From: DASWED01 sp036394995
GTDB lineage: Bacteria; Actinomycetota; UBA4738; JACQTL01
Reading direction: 5' to 3'
Length of the DNA stretch: 64,000 bases
Assembly: GCA_036394995.1 (NCBI GenBank)
Contig: DASWED010000054.1
Location: forward strand, 5,642 to 69,641
Of this stretch, positions 1 to 7,080 are shown piece by piece. Positions within the stretch are counted from its first letter, which is position 1. Each line of letters starts with the position of its first letter. Under the pieces are notes generated by a model, which did not search any database, was not told where the DNA came from, and saw nothing but the letters and a program-made list of their open reading frames with translations. The translations under genes and the position numbers were made by a program.

Positions 1-101
1 TCCTTGCGAAGAGCCTCGTCCCGGGAGTCGGTCGAAAGCACCCCGATCCTCGCGAAGCGCTCGAGCCGGCTCCACCACCCTCCGGACGCTCGTGGTTGCA
101 C
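1..101 (-). CDS. possible 5' end of a gene running off the left edge
   Basis: The minus strand is open from a GTG at 99-101 to the window edge, and the reading FARIGVLSTDSRDEALRK looks like genuine protein. By memory only, it resembles the cytoplasmic start of membrane-anchored class III cyclases of actinobacteria, where a Leu-Arg-Lys sequence precedes the first membrane helix. No Shine-Dalgarno sequence is visible, and only about 33 residues are inside the window, so the product cannot be assigned. It could equally be non-coding. Confidence 0.25.
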   Translation of the reverse strand, partial: MQPRASGGWWSRLERFARIGVLSTDSRDEALRK

Positions 102-233
102 GCGCGCTAGTGAACCTCGCCTGACCCGCAGGCGCAATGGTCGCCCGGCTGCCCCGCATCCTCGGGACCACCCAGGACCGTGGAGAAGGAGGACCGTGGA
201 ATGATTCCTCGAGGGTTCAGCGAAGGAGCTGGC

Positions 234-599
234 ATGACGGGACCAACCGGCATGGACGACTACCTGGCCGGCCTCCCGGAGGCCCCGCGGGCCGCATTGG
301 AGCAGTTGCGGAAGACGATCAGGGCCACCGCGCCGGAGGCCGCCGAGACGATCAGCTACCGGATGCCGGCGTTCAAGCTGCACGGTCGATTCCTGGTGTG
401 GTTCGCGGCGTTCAAGGACCATTGCAGCCTGTTCCCCGCGAGCGCGAGGGTCCTCGAGGCGCATGGGGAGGAGCTGAAGCCCTACTTCTCGGGGAAGGGG
501 ACGCTCCGCTTCACCGCGGACAGGCCCATCCCCGCCGCACTCGTGAGGAAGATCGTGAAGACCCGGATCCAGGAGAACGCCGCACGCACGGGTCGCTGA
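234..599 (+). CDS. DUF1801 (YdhG-like) family protein
   Basis: A 121-residue soluble protein of the DUF1801/YdhG family, a small alpha/beta fold found in many soil bacteria with no settled biochemical role; some Firmicutes members are called iron chaperones. Family marks are the N-terminal DDYLAGLPEAPRAALEQLR helix, the ISYRMPAFKLHGRFLVWFAAFKDHCSLFP core and the C-terminal RPIPAALVRKIVKTR helix. The start at 234 is chosen because AAGGAG lies about six bases upstream and the domain begins at once. An ATG at 201 behind another AGGAGG (186-191) is a credible alternative that adds 11 residues. The next gene starts 118 bases downstream. Confidence 0.8.
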   Translation: MTGPTGMDDYLAGLPEAPRAALEQLRKTIRATAPEAAETISYRMPAFKLHGRFLVWFAAFKDHCSLFPASARVLEAHGEELKPYFSGKGTLRFTADRPIPAALVRKIVKTRIQENAARTGR

Positions 600-717
600 G
601 CCCGGGCCACCGGGCACGCCCACCAAGCCGGCTCATCGACGCCGATCCCAGGAGCCACCACGAGGACACCTCCGGGATATGCTGACTGCAGGCGCCGAGC
701 GCCGGAGGGAGTCATCG

Positions 718-1218
718 ATGTCACTTGGGGGAGCGACCGACGGCTACGCACTGGGTCCGGGCGAGGGCGAGGCGTTGTGGTTCAACGGGGGACTGGGCGT
801 TCTCAGGGCGACCGGGGACAACACGGCGGGCCGCTTCGCAATGATGGAATTGCTGGCGCCCAAGGGGTTCGCCTCCCCGCTCCACATCCATCGACGGGAG
901 GACGAGTTCTTCCTGGTCCTCTCCGGCGAGGTCCGTGTCCAGCACGGTGAGGCCGTCATCGAAGCGGTCGCCGGCTCGGTCGTCTACGGGCCTCGTGACG
1001 TACCGCACGGGTTCCGTGTCGATTCGGAGGAAGCCCGCCTCCTGCTGTTCTTCGGACCCGCGGGGGTCGAGGGGTTCTTCCGGGAGGGCGGGAAGCCGGC
1101 CCGGTCCCGGCAGCTGCCGCCCGCCGACGAGCAGTTCCTCGACAAGCAGGCCCTCACGGAGATCGCCGGCCGCTACGACCAGGAGTTCATCGGTCCACCG
1201 CTGCCGCCGAAGGACTGA
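718..1218 (+). CDS. cupin domain protein
   Basis: A 166-residue single-domain cupin. The first cupin motif is PLHIHRREDEFFLVLSGEV (metal ligands His-x-His, Glu and a following Glu-rich strand). The second is YGPRDVPHGFRV, supplying the last His. This layout is typical of small cytoplasmic cupins that act as metal-dependent dioxygenases, isomerases or sugar-binding proteins; the substrate cannot be read from sequence. The start at 718 follows GGAGG at 704-708 with nine bases of spacing. An upstream in-frame ATG at 679 has no ribosome binding site and is disfavoured. It appears to be a single-gene unit; a promoter for the next operon follows. Confidence 0.8.
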   Translation: MSLGGATDGYALGPGEGEALWFNGGLGVLRATGDNTAGRFAMMELLAPKGFASPLHIHRREDEFFLVLSGEVRVQHGEAVIEAVAGSVVYGPRDVPHGFRVDSEEARLLLFFGPAGVEGFFREGGKPARSRQLPPADEQFLDKQALTEIAGRYDQEFIGPPLPPKD

Positions 1219-1283
1219 CCGCCTCGAGCACCCGCCGGTCGGGTTCACCGAACGTCGTCGAGACTCGACGTTCCAGGCTCGAT

Positions 1284-1313
1284 TTGACATCGGTCCGTCG
1301 GCCGCGGTACTTT
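1284..1313 (+). promoter_or_regulatory. sigma-70-type promoter of the ArsR-SRPBCC operon
   Basis: A perfect -35 TTGACA (1284-1289), an 18-base spacer and a weak -10 TACTTT (1308-1313) precede the ArsR-family gene at 1343. Transcription would begin at the palindrome at 1322-1331. Confidence 0.5.
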
Positions 1314-1321
1314 ACCCATCA

Positions 1322-1331
1322 GTTATTTAAC
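1322..1331. promoter_or_regulatory. candidate ArsR operator
   Basis: GTTATTTAAC is a near-palindrome just upstream of the GGAGAGG ribosome binding site and downstream of the promoter. AT-rich dyads of this kind are typical binding sites of ArsR-family autorepressors; a role in autorepression is inferred. Confidence 0.35.
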
Positions 1332-1342
1332 GGAGAGGTTGA

Positions 1343-1705
1343 ATGAGCGCAGGGACGGCACAGCTGAACCGGACATTCGCGGCCCTCGCGGATCCCACGC
1401 GACGGGCGATCCTGGCACGGTTGGCGGCGGGGGAGGCCTCCGTGACCGAGCTGGCGGAGCCGTTCGAGATGAGCATGCCGGCGGTCTCGAAGCACCTGAA
1501 GGTGCTCGAGCGGGCGGGGCTGATCGCGCGGGGCCGGGAGCGGCAGTGGCGGCCCGCCCGGCTCCAGGCGGAGCCGCTGAAGGAGGTCGCCCAGTGGACG
1601 GAGCGGTACCGCCGCTTCTGGGAGGAGAGCTACGACCGGCTGGACGAGTACCTGGACGAGCTCCAGGGTCGAGGAAAGGAGAAGGGCGATGGGCGCAAGC
1701 GATAG
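1343..1705 (+). CDS. ArsR-family winged-helix transcriptional regulator
   Basis: A 120-residue DNA-binding protein. It opens with FAALADPTRRAILARLAAG, followed by the winged-helix segment VTELAEPFEMSMPAVSKHLK and the wing ERAGLIARGRERQWR. This is the subgroup of ArsR/SmtB regulators (SdpR/YdfF-like) encoded beside SRPBCC proteins. No Cys metal site is present, so metal sensing is unlikely. The start at 1343 follows GGAGAGG at 1332-1338. The 3' end overlaps the SRPBCC gene by 17 bases, indicating one operon with translational coupling. The promoter and palindrome just upstream suggest autorepression. Confidence 0.88.
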   Translation: MSAGTAQLNRTFAALADPTRRAILARLAAGEASVTELAEPFEMSMPAVSKHLKVLERAGLIARGRERQWRPARLQAEPLKEVAQWTERYRRFWEESYDRLDEYLDELQGRGKEKGDGRKR

Positions 1706-2189
1706 CAAGCGGCTCACGGTGACGACGCCGTCGGACCTGGAGATCGTCTCGACCCGGGTCTTCGACGCGCCGCGCCACCTGGTGTTCGAGGCCCACTCCT
1801 CGTGCGAGCACATGTCGCATTGGTGGGGCCCGAGGCGCTACGAGATCGCGAGCTGCGAGATGGACTTCCGGCCGGGCGGCGCGTGGCGGATCGTGCACCG
1901 CGGCGCCGACGGCGAGATCCCCGGATTCCGGGGCGAGTTCCGCGAGATCGTCCGCCCGGAGCGGATCGTCTGGACGTTCGAATGGGAGGGCGTCCCCGGC
2001 CACGTCTCAGTCCAGACCGCGACGTTCGAGGAGCAGGACGGCAAGACCGTGCTCACGGCCACGGCGCTGTTCGACTCCGTCGAGGACCGCGATGGGATGC
2101 TCCAATCCGGCATGGAGGAGGGCGCGGTCGAGACCTACGAGCGTCTCGACGAGTACCTCGAGGTCCTGGCGGCGAAGGCAGCCGGCTGA
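1689..2189 (+). CDS. SRPBCC (AHSA1-like) protein
   Basis: A 166-residue START/Bet v 1-type protein of the AHSA1-like subfamily. Hallmarks are the N-terminal VSTRVFDAPRHLVFEAHSS strand-helix, WWGPRRYE, FRPGGAWR and the C-terminal helix MEEGAVETYERLDEYLEVL. These proteins have a deep hydrophobic ligand cavity; the ligand is unknown. It overlaps the upstream ArsR-family gene, the usual pairing for this subfamily, so its level is probably set by that regulator. The stop is 25 bases from the stop of the convergent methyltransferase gene. Confidence 0.88.
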   Translation: MGASDSKRLTVTTPSDLEIVSTRVFDAPRHLVFEAHSSCEHMSHWWGPRRYEIASCEMDFRPGGAWRIVHRGADGEIPGFRGEFREIVRPERIVWTFEWEGVPGHVSVQTATFEEQDGKTVLTATALFDSVEDRDGMLQSGMEEGAVETYERLDEYLEVLAAKAAG

Positions 2190-2214
2190 GGGATCGCCCG
2201 CCGCCTCGCTGCCG

Positions 2215-2832
2215 CTACGGAGACAGCGCGATCCCCAGGGTGTCGGCGCCCGCGAACCTCGGCACGCCCTGCTGGTAGAACACGTCGAACTCGACGAGCG
2301 TGAACCCGGCCTCGCTCAGCAGGTCGATGATCGGCCGGGTCAGGTGGCACCCGCCGGCGAGCCGCTTCTGCATCGGTTCGAGACGCCGTTGCCACCGGCG
2401 CACCCGCTCGTCCGGAGCGAGCCCGTGCTCGACGAAGTGCAGGGTGCCGCCCGGCTCGAGGACCCTGCGGACCTCGCCGAGGGCGGCGGCGACATCGGGG
2501 ATCGTGCAGAGCGTCCAGCTGGTCACTGCGGCGTCGAAGCTGTCGTCGTCGAACGGCAGCGACTGCCCGTCCAGACCGGATCGCTCCACCGGGACCGATG
2601 CCGCCTCCACGCGCTTGGCGGCCAGCATCCAGGCGAGGTCGGAGGGCTCGACCGCCGCAACCTCGGTGACGGTCGCCGGATAGAAGGGGACGTTGAGGCC
2701 CGATCCGAAGCCGATCTCCACGACGCGTCCGGCGAGGCCCGCGCAGACCCGGCGGCGCAGCGTTTCGAGCTTCTTCGATCCGCATCCGACGTCGACGATC
2801 CGCGGGAGGAACCGCTCTCGGTAGAGGCCCAT
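2215..2832 (-). CDS. class I SAM-dependent methyltransferase
   Basis: A 205-residue Rossmann-fold methyltransferase of the type 11 group. Motif I is VVEIGFGSGLNVPFYP (about residues 37-52), the acidic motif II end is AAVEPSD, motif III is GQSLPFDDDSFDAAVTSW, and post-motif is RRVLEPGGTLHFVEHG. The C-terminal half (MQKRLAGGCHLTRPIIDLL) resembles small-molecule or lipid methyltransferases of the UbiE/phosphatidylethanolamine group. An IVDVGCGSKK segment near the N-terminus mimics a second motif I. The substrate is unknown. It is encoded convergently with the SRPBCC gene. Confidence 0.85.
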   Translation of the reverse strand: MGLYRERFLPRIVDVGCGSKKLETLRRRVCAGLAGRVVEIGFGSGLNVPFYPATVTEVAAVEPSDLAWMLAAKRVEAASVPVERSGLDGQSLPFDDDSFDAAVTSWTLCTIPDVAAALGEVRRVLEPGGTLHFVEHGLAPDERVRRWQRRLEPMQKRLAGGCHLTRPIIDLLSEAGFTLVEFDVFYQQGVPRFAGADTLGIALSP

Positions 2833-2881
2833 GACCGCGCCTCGAGCCTCTCGGTGTCAGCTGGGCGCCGGGGACCGACGG

Positions 2882-3094
2882 TCAGCCCGAGGGACTGGCC
2901 TGCTCGGTGTCCACGGGCTCGGCGTCGGCGTACCCGTCGAAGTCGTCGTCCGGCCGGATCGGCTCCTCGATGGGCGGGAGCCCGGCCGCTCGCCGCTCGC
3001 GGCGGTCGTTGCGCGCGACCCGGCGCGCATCTCGGGCCGCGGCTTTCCTCGCCTTGACGTCCCGTCGTTGGCGCTTCCCGAACGTCTCTGGCAT
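2882..3094 (-). CDS. small basic protein, 70 residues, unknown function
   Basis: A short gene with a textbook ribosome binding site: AGGAGG at 3102-3107, seven bases before the ATG at 3092-3094. The N-terminal 40 residues are strongly basic and predicted helical (KRQRRDVKARKAAARD, then RRVARNDRRERR). The C-terminal 30 residues are acidic and probably disordered (PIRPDDDFDGYADAEP). The charge split suggests a nucleic-acid or ribosome-associated small protein, but this is inference. It lies 31 bases downstream of another small gene on the same strand, so the two may form an operon. A longer reading from 3235 lacks a binding site. Confidence 0.6.
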   Translation of the reverse strand: MPETFGKRQRRDVKARKAAARDARRVARNDRRERRAAGLPPIEEPIRPDDDFDGYADAEPVDTEQASPSG

Positions 3095-3125
3095 GTCAGT
3101 ACCTCCTCGAAACGGCGTCGCTCCG

Positions 3126-3311
3126 TCAGTCTCGCGGGACCGGCCGGCGGCGGGATGGCGCCGTATGAACCCAGCACGTGGGCGACTCGTTGTACACGGA
3201 CAGGACCGTGCTGCAACTCGGATGCTCACAGGCACGCCCCTTGGGCCACCGCGCCGGAGCTCGCCGCGATGACTGGGGTCCGTAATCGATCCCTTGCGAC
3301 GTCTTCGTCAT
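3126..3311 (-). CDS. small CCCH zinc-finger-like protein
   Basis: A 61-residue protein with a compact motif C28-x4-C33-x12-C46-x2-H49 inside RACEHPSCSTVLSVYNESP...CWVH. The arrangement (Cys-x-His-x2-Cys, the TxLSxYN signature, then Cys-x2-His) matches a short actinobacterial protein type I recall as conserved but uncharacterised. It looks like a single zinc-binding knuckle. The start ATG at 3309-3311 has GGGAG eight bases upstream. It is followed after 31 bases by the basic 70-residue gene on the same strand. The first 20 residues are poorly ordered and the true start could be further in. Confidence 0.5.
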   Translation of the reverse strand: MTKTSQGIDYGPQSSRRAPARWPKGRACEHPSCSTVLSVYNESPTCWVHTAPSRRRPVPRD

Positions 3312-3506
3312 TCCGATGGCTCCCGTCTGGGCGTGTTGCCAAACAGGGATCGTGGGGAGCCGGAGCGACGAGGTGGGGCCTCCACCTGCAACAGCTCGGC
3401 ACGGACCCTACAAGGCCTTCAGAGCTGCCAGCATACTAGGTCGCCCCCACCCGCGGACGTAGCCAGGGGGGCCCGAGGCTCACCCGGACGCCGAGCGTGC
3501 GTCCTC

Positions 3507-4112
3507 TCACGGGCTGTCGCTTCCCTTGAGCTGACGCATCATCGGGTGGGCCGCCAGCACCGCCTCCGCCACCTCGACGATCTTCCGGCTGTTCCGCCGG
3601 GCCTCCTGGCGGAGCATCTCGAAGGCCTCGCGCTCGTCGATCGAGTGACGCTCCATCAGGATGCCCTTGGCCCGCTCGAGGAGCGCGCGGCGGCCGAACG
3701 CCCCCTCCAGGTTGTGGTACTCGGCGAAGCGCCGCAGGACGATGTCCATGGAGCTCTGGAGCTGCGCCGGGTCGCCCTCGTGCGTGAGGTAGGCGAAGAT
3801 CCCGCGCCGGGCGGCCTCGTTGATGAACGTCCGGTCCTGGACGGCGAGCACCGCGATGATCGGGCAGGCCGCCTCCCGGACGATGCGGTCGATCATCCCG
3901 AGCGAGTGCTCCGAGCTCTCGCCGACGATCACCACCGCCACGTCGGGCTTCAGGCGTGCGGTGGCGGGTCCCACGTCCGAGAGGCCGGACTCGTGGGCGA
4001 TGACGTCGTGCCCCAAGGCGACCACGGTCTGGGTGACCTCGCGCAGGCGCGGGCCCTCGCCGTCGGCGATCAGGACGCGCAGCGCGCCATCGTCCTCCAT
4101 CCGCGTGCCCAC
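3507..4112 (-). CDS. ANTAR-domain response regulator with degenerate receiver
   Basis: A 201-residue two-domain protein. Residues about 10-130 form a CheY-like receiver (LRVLIADGEGPRLREV...). Residues about 140-195 are an ANTAR RNA-binding domain (LERAKGILMERHSIDEREAF). ANTAR proteins bind paired hexaloop RNA hairpins and prevent transcription termination. At the position of the phospho-acceptor Asp the sequence is KPDVAVVIVGESSEHS, with no Asp, so classical phosphorylation is doubtful. Start: GTG at 4110-4112; ATG at 4098-4100 is an alternative, and neither has a clear Shine-Dalgarno sequence. Nested inverted repeats sit 17 bases upstream. It is divergent from the CxCG protein gene at 4286. 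Confidence 0.82.
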   Translation of the reverse strand: MGTRMEDDGALRVLIADGEGPRLREVTQTVVALGHDVIAHESGLSDVGPATARLKPDVAVVIVGESSEHSLGMIDRIVREAACPIIAVLAVQDRTFINEAARRGIFAYLTHEGDPAQLQSSMDIVLRRFAEYHNLEGAFGRRALLERAKGILMERHSIDEREAFEMLRQEARRNSRKIVEVAEAVLAAHPMMRQLKGSDSP

Positions 4113-4128
4113 AGTTCGGACAGTACCA

Positions 4129-4160
4129 ACCCGGTCTTTCCCAGGTCACATTGACCGGGT
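4129..4160. promoter_or_regulatory. nested inverted repeats between divergent genes
   Basis: ACCCGGTC (4129-4136) is repeated inverted as GACCGGGT (4153-4160). Inside it GGTCA (4144-4148) is inverted as TGACC (4152-4156). The dyads lie in the 173-base divergent intergenic region, 17 bases from the ANTAR gene start, and look like operator sites. Confidence 0.4.
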
Positions 4161-4285
4161 CGATCACCGGGGCGTAGCCTTGGTTCCTGGCCCAGAGGGC
4201 CGCCAGGCTCCGCCCTCCACCTTCGACCCCATTCCCCGGTCGTCACGAGTCGCCGCCCACGTCGCGGTCGAGATCGGGGAACACG

Positions 4286-4627
4286 ATGAACTGGCTGCTC
4301 GAAGAGGCCATCAACCAGACCAGGTTCCGGGCCGTCAACGAGTCCATCGAGACCACCACGGACGCCCTCGGGGCCCACGGCACCTGGGACGTCTATGTCT
4401 GCGAGTGCGGCGACGGTGAGTGCCACGCGCCGATCCGGCTGACCCGAGACGAATACGAGGCGGTCCGCCGCGAGTCCACGCACTTCGCCATCGCCATCGA
4501 CCACGAGAACCCGGAGATCGACCGCTTGGTCTCGGAGCACGCCCGTTACGCCGTGGTCCAGAAGACCCTCGCCGCGGCTGTGAGGGTCGCCCGCGAGACG
4601 GACCTCCGCCTCCTCACCGGTCCCTGA
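4286..4627 (+). CDS. conserved hypothetical protein with CxCGxxxC motif
   Basis: A 113-residue cytoplasmic protein. An N-terminal helix (FRAVNESIETTTDAL) leads to a cysteine knuckle VCECGDGECHAPIRLT, then DEYEAVRRESTHFAIAIDHENPEIDRLV and a C-terminal VVQKTLAA segment. The three closely spaced Cys and the following His suggest a zinc site. I recognise the type as a small conserved protein of actinobacteria without known function; it often ends with a strand that reads like VVEK. It is divergent from the ANTAR regulator, with which it shares an intergenic region containing inverted repeats, so co-regulation is possible. Confidence 0.7.
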   Translation: MNWLLEEAINQTRFRAVNESIETTTDALGAHGTWDVYVCECGDGECHAPIRLTRDEYEAVRRESTHFAIAIDHENPEIDRLVSEHARYAVVQKTLAAAVRVARETDLRLLTGP

Positions 4628-4779
4628 CGACCGGACCCACATTCCGGCCCACCGGCTTCGGCGCCGATTCGCCCGACGTCGCTTCCGACCCGCGAGGCCA
4701 CTGGCGTGCTGGGCCGGGGCAGCGGCCACGCGCGAAGTGGGATGATTGACTCCGGATGACGCGCGGGGGACCGGTTGCG

Positions 4780-6393
4780 ATGGACGTCGGGCGGGAGGCG
4801 CTGGGGGCCGGGCGGTGGGAGGAGGCCCGGGACGCGTTCGACTCGGCCGGCACGGATCCCGAGGCGCTCGAAGGGCTCGGGGAGGCGCTGTGGTGGCTGT
4901 CCGACACGGACGGCGCGATCCGGGCGTGGGAGCGGGCCTACGTGGCGAGCCGCCGCGCCGGCGGTTCCGCCCGTGCCGCCCACACCGCCCTCCTGCTCTC
5001 CCGGGAGTACTCGGACGCGCTGGGGAACGACGCCGCCGCGGCGGGGTGGCTGGCCCGGGCCCGCGATCTCCTCGAACGCGACCCCGACCCGGTCCAGGTG
5101 GGATGGATGGCCCTCGTCGACTGCGAACGCTCGATCGATCCTGTCCGCGCGCTCTCGTTCGCCGAGGTGGCACTGAGCGTCGCCAGGAGCGCGGGCGACC
5201 CCGACCTGGAGCTTGCCGCGCTCGGCCATTCCGGCCTCGCGGAGATCGCGCTCGGGCGCATCGAGGACGGGATGACGCACTTCGACGAGGCGATGGCGGC
5301 GGCGACGGCCGGCGAGGGAACGGATCTCCGCACGCTGGGCGACCTGTACTGCTCGATGGTGATGGCCGTGGAGGTGACCCTGGACGCGGCCCGGTTCGAA
5401 CAGTGGTCGGAGGTCGTGATGGGGTTCATGCAGCGGACGCGCCATCCGGCCCTGCTGACGTTCTGCGGGACCTGCTGCGCCGAGGTGCTGCGGGCGAGCG
5501 GCCAGTGGGACGAGGTGGAGGGGTGGCTGACCCGGACGCTCCGGGCCCTCCAGAAGACGGGGCAGCGGGCCCGGTGCGTCCACCCGGCCACGCGCCTGGC
5601 CCAGCTGCGGGTCTCGCAGGGGCGGCTGGAGGAGGCCGAACAGCTGCTCGGCGGATACGAGGACCTTCCCGAGGCTGTCGTGCCGATGGTGGCCCTGTCC
5701 ATGGCGCGCGGCCAGACGGCGCTGGCGGCCGCCCGGCTCCACCGGCGACTGAACGACATCGGGCGGGACCACCTCCTGGCCGTCCCCCTCCTGGCTCTGC
5801 TGGTCGAGGTACAGCTGGCGCAGCCGGACCAGGCGGGCGCTCGCGAGACGGCCGAGCAGCTGGGCGCCGTCGCACACGCCGCCGGCTCGGACCGGGCCCG
5901 GGCGGAGGCCGACCTGGCCGCCGGCATGGTTGGTGCCGCCGAGGGCGATGGCCGGGCCGCGGACTCCCTGGAGCGGGCCCTGGCCTCGTTCGTCCGGCTG
6001 CGGATGCCGCACGCCGCCGCCCGTGCCCATCTCGCCTTGGCCAGGGCCCTCGACGGCGACCGTTCGATCGAGGAGGCGCGCCTGGCGCTCCGGGCGTTCG
6101 AGGAGATCGGCGCCACCCGGGACGCCGACTCGGCGGCCGCGCTCCTTCGCTCGCTCGGTGTGGCCGGGCGAACCGGGCCGAAGCGGCTCGGCGAGCTCAG
6201 CAAGCGGGAGGTGGAGGTGCTCCGGCTCCTCGGCGAGGGGCTGACGAACGCCGAGATCGCCGCGCGCCTGTACATCAGCACGAAGACCGTGGCCACGCAC
6301 GTGGGCAACATCTTCGCCAAGCTCGGCATCAGGAACCGGACCGAGGCGGCTGCGCTGTCCCGCCAGCACCTCCAGGAAGACATCACCGCCTGA
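4780..6393 (+). CDS. LuxR-type transcriptional regulator with TPR array
   Basis: A 537-residue one-component regulator. Most of the protein is a helical repeat array typical of TPR domains (GAGRWEEARDAFDSAG, LGEALWWLSDTDGAIRAWERA, and many Ala/Leu-rich helix pairs). Residues about 472-535 are a LuxR/FixJ helix-turn-helix: LSKREVEVLRLLGEGLTNAE, then IAARLYISTKTVATHV and NIFAKLGIRNRTEA. No P-loop is seen, so unlike LAL/MalT regulators it lacks an ATPase. Start: ATG at 4780 has GGGGGA nine bases upstream; ATG at 4756 is an alternative without a binding site. The target genes are unknown; the broken SRPBCC gene follows 92 bases on. Confidence 0.85.
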   Translation: MDVGREALGAGRWEEARDAFDSAGTDPEALEGLGEALWWLSDTDGAIRAWERAYVASRRAGGSARAAHTALLLSREYSDALGNDAAAAGWLARARDLLERDPDPVQVGWMALVDCERSIDPVRALSFAEVALSVARSAGDPDLELAALGHSGLAEIALGRIEDGMTHFDEAMAAATAGEGTDLRTLGDLYCSMVMAVEVTLDAARFEQWSEVVMGFMQRTRHPALLTFCGTCCAEVLRASGQWDEVEGWLTRTLRALQKTGQRARCVHPATRLAQLRVSQGRLEEAEQLLGGYEDLPEAVVPMVALSMARGQTALAAARLHRRLNDIGRDHLLAVPLLALLVEVQLAQPDQAGARETAEQLGAVAHAAGSDRARAEADLAAGMVGAAEGDGRAADSLERALASFVRLRMPHAAARAHLALARALDGDRSIEEARLALRAFEEIGATRDADSAAALLRSLGVAGRTGPKRLGELSKREVEVLRLLGEGLTNAEIAARLYISTKTVATHVGNIFAKLGIRNRTEAAALSRQHLQEDITA

Positions 6394-6485
6394 CGCCCGC
6401 CGGTCCGGGAAATCGGTAATCCTTCCGATCCTTCCGAAGCTCCCGCCTGCCACGCTCCGGTTCGAGGCGAAAGGAGGGAGGGGAC

Positions 6486-7069
6486 ATGGCGAAGACACGG
6501 GTGCATGGCGCGAACGTCGCGGTCCCACAGCGGACCCGGTGGCACAACCCGGTCCTGCGGTTCGAGGGTGACTGCCAGGCCCCGCCGGAGGCCGTGTACG
6601 ACCTGCTGGCGGACCTGCAGAGCCACATGGAGTGGGCGGGGAACCGGCAACTCGAGACCACCCGACTTCTGTCGATGGAGGCGCCGCCCGGTCCGGCCGT
6701 GGTGGGGACGGAATTCCGCTCGACCGGTCCGACGGGAAGGTGGCCCGGTTCTCGGACCGATCTGTGGTCACCGAGGCCACCCGTCCGGAGGTGTTCGAGT
6801 TCGTGACGGAGAGCCACCGGGCGGGCAAGCCGGGGGCCCGCCCCTGGGACCTCACCGCGGTGCACCGGTACGAGATCGAACCGACGGCCGCGGGCTGCCG
6901 CGTGAGGTACACGGAGGACCTCACCAGGTTCGTCGGGGCACCCGCGCTGTTCACGACGCCGGGCGTCAACCGGCTGGTGTTCCGGATCGCGGCGAAGTAC
7001 ATGCGCCGCGGGTTCGACGCGCTGCTGGCCCTCGCCGATGAGCACCCCGGGTCCGGCACGCCCTCATAG
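6486..7069 (+). pseudogene. SRPBCC family protein gene, frameshifted
   Basis: Two overlapping frames together make one SRPBCC (polyketide cyclase/dehydrase-like) protein of about 194 residues. The first half (VLRFEGDCQAPPEAVYDLLA ... PAVVGTEFRSTG) ends at about 6728. The second (DGKVARFSDRSVVTEATRPE ... AAKYMRRGFDALLALADEH) resumes in a different frame at about 6731, inside GGTCCGACGGG. One missing base at 6729-6730 explains the break. AAAGGAGGGAGGGG supplies a strong ribosome binding site before ATG 6486. It is either a recent pseudogene or a sequencing/assembly error; the second half is well conserved in style, which favours an error or a very young mutation. Confidence 0.75.
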
Positions 7070-7072
7070 AAT
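7067..7072 (+). promoter_or_regulatory. -10 element of a probable leaderless promoter
   Basis: TAGAAT lies eight bases before the GTG start of the cyclase gene at 7081, with no Shine-Dalgarno sequence. Transcription would start at or within two bases of the GTG. Confidence 0.5.
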
Positions 7073-7080
7073 CGGGGTCC

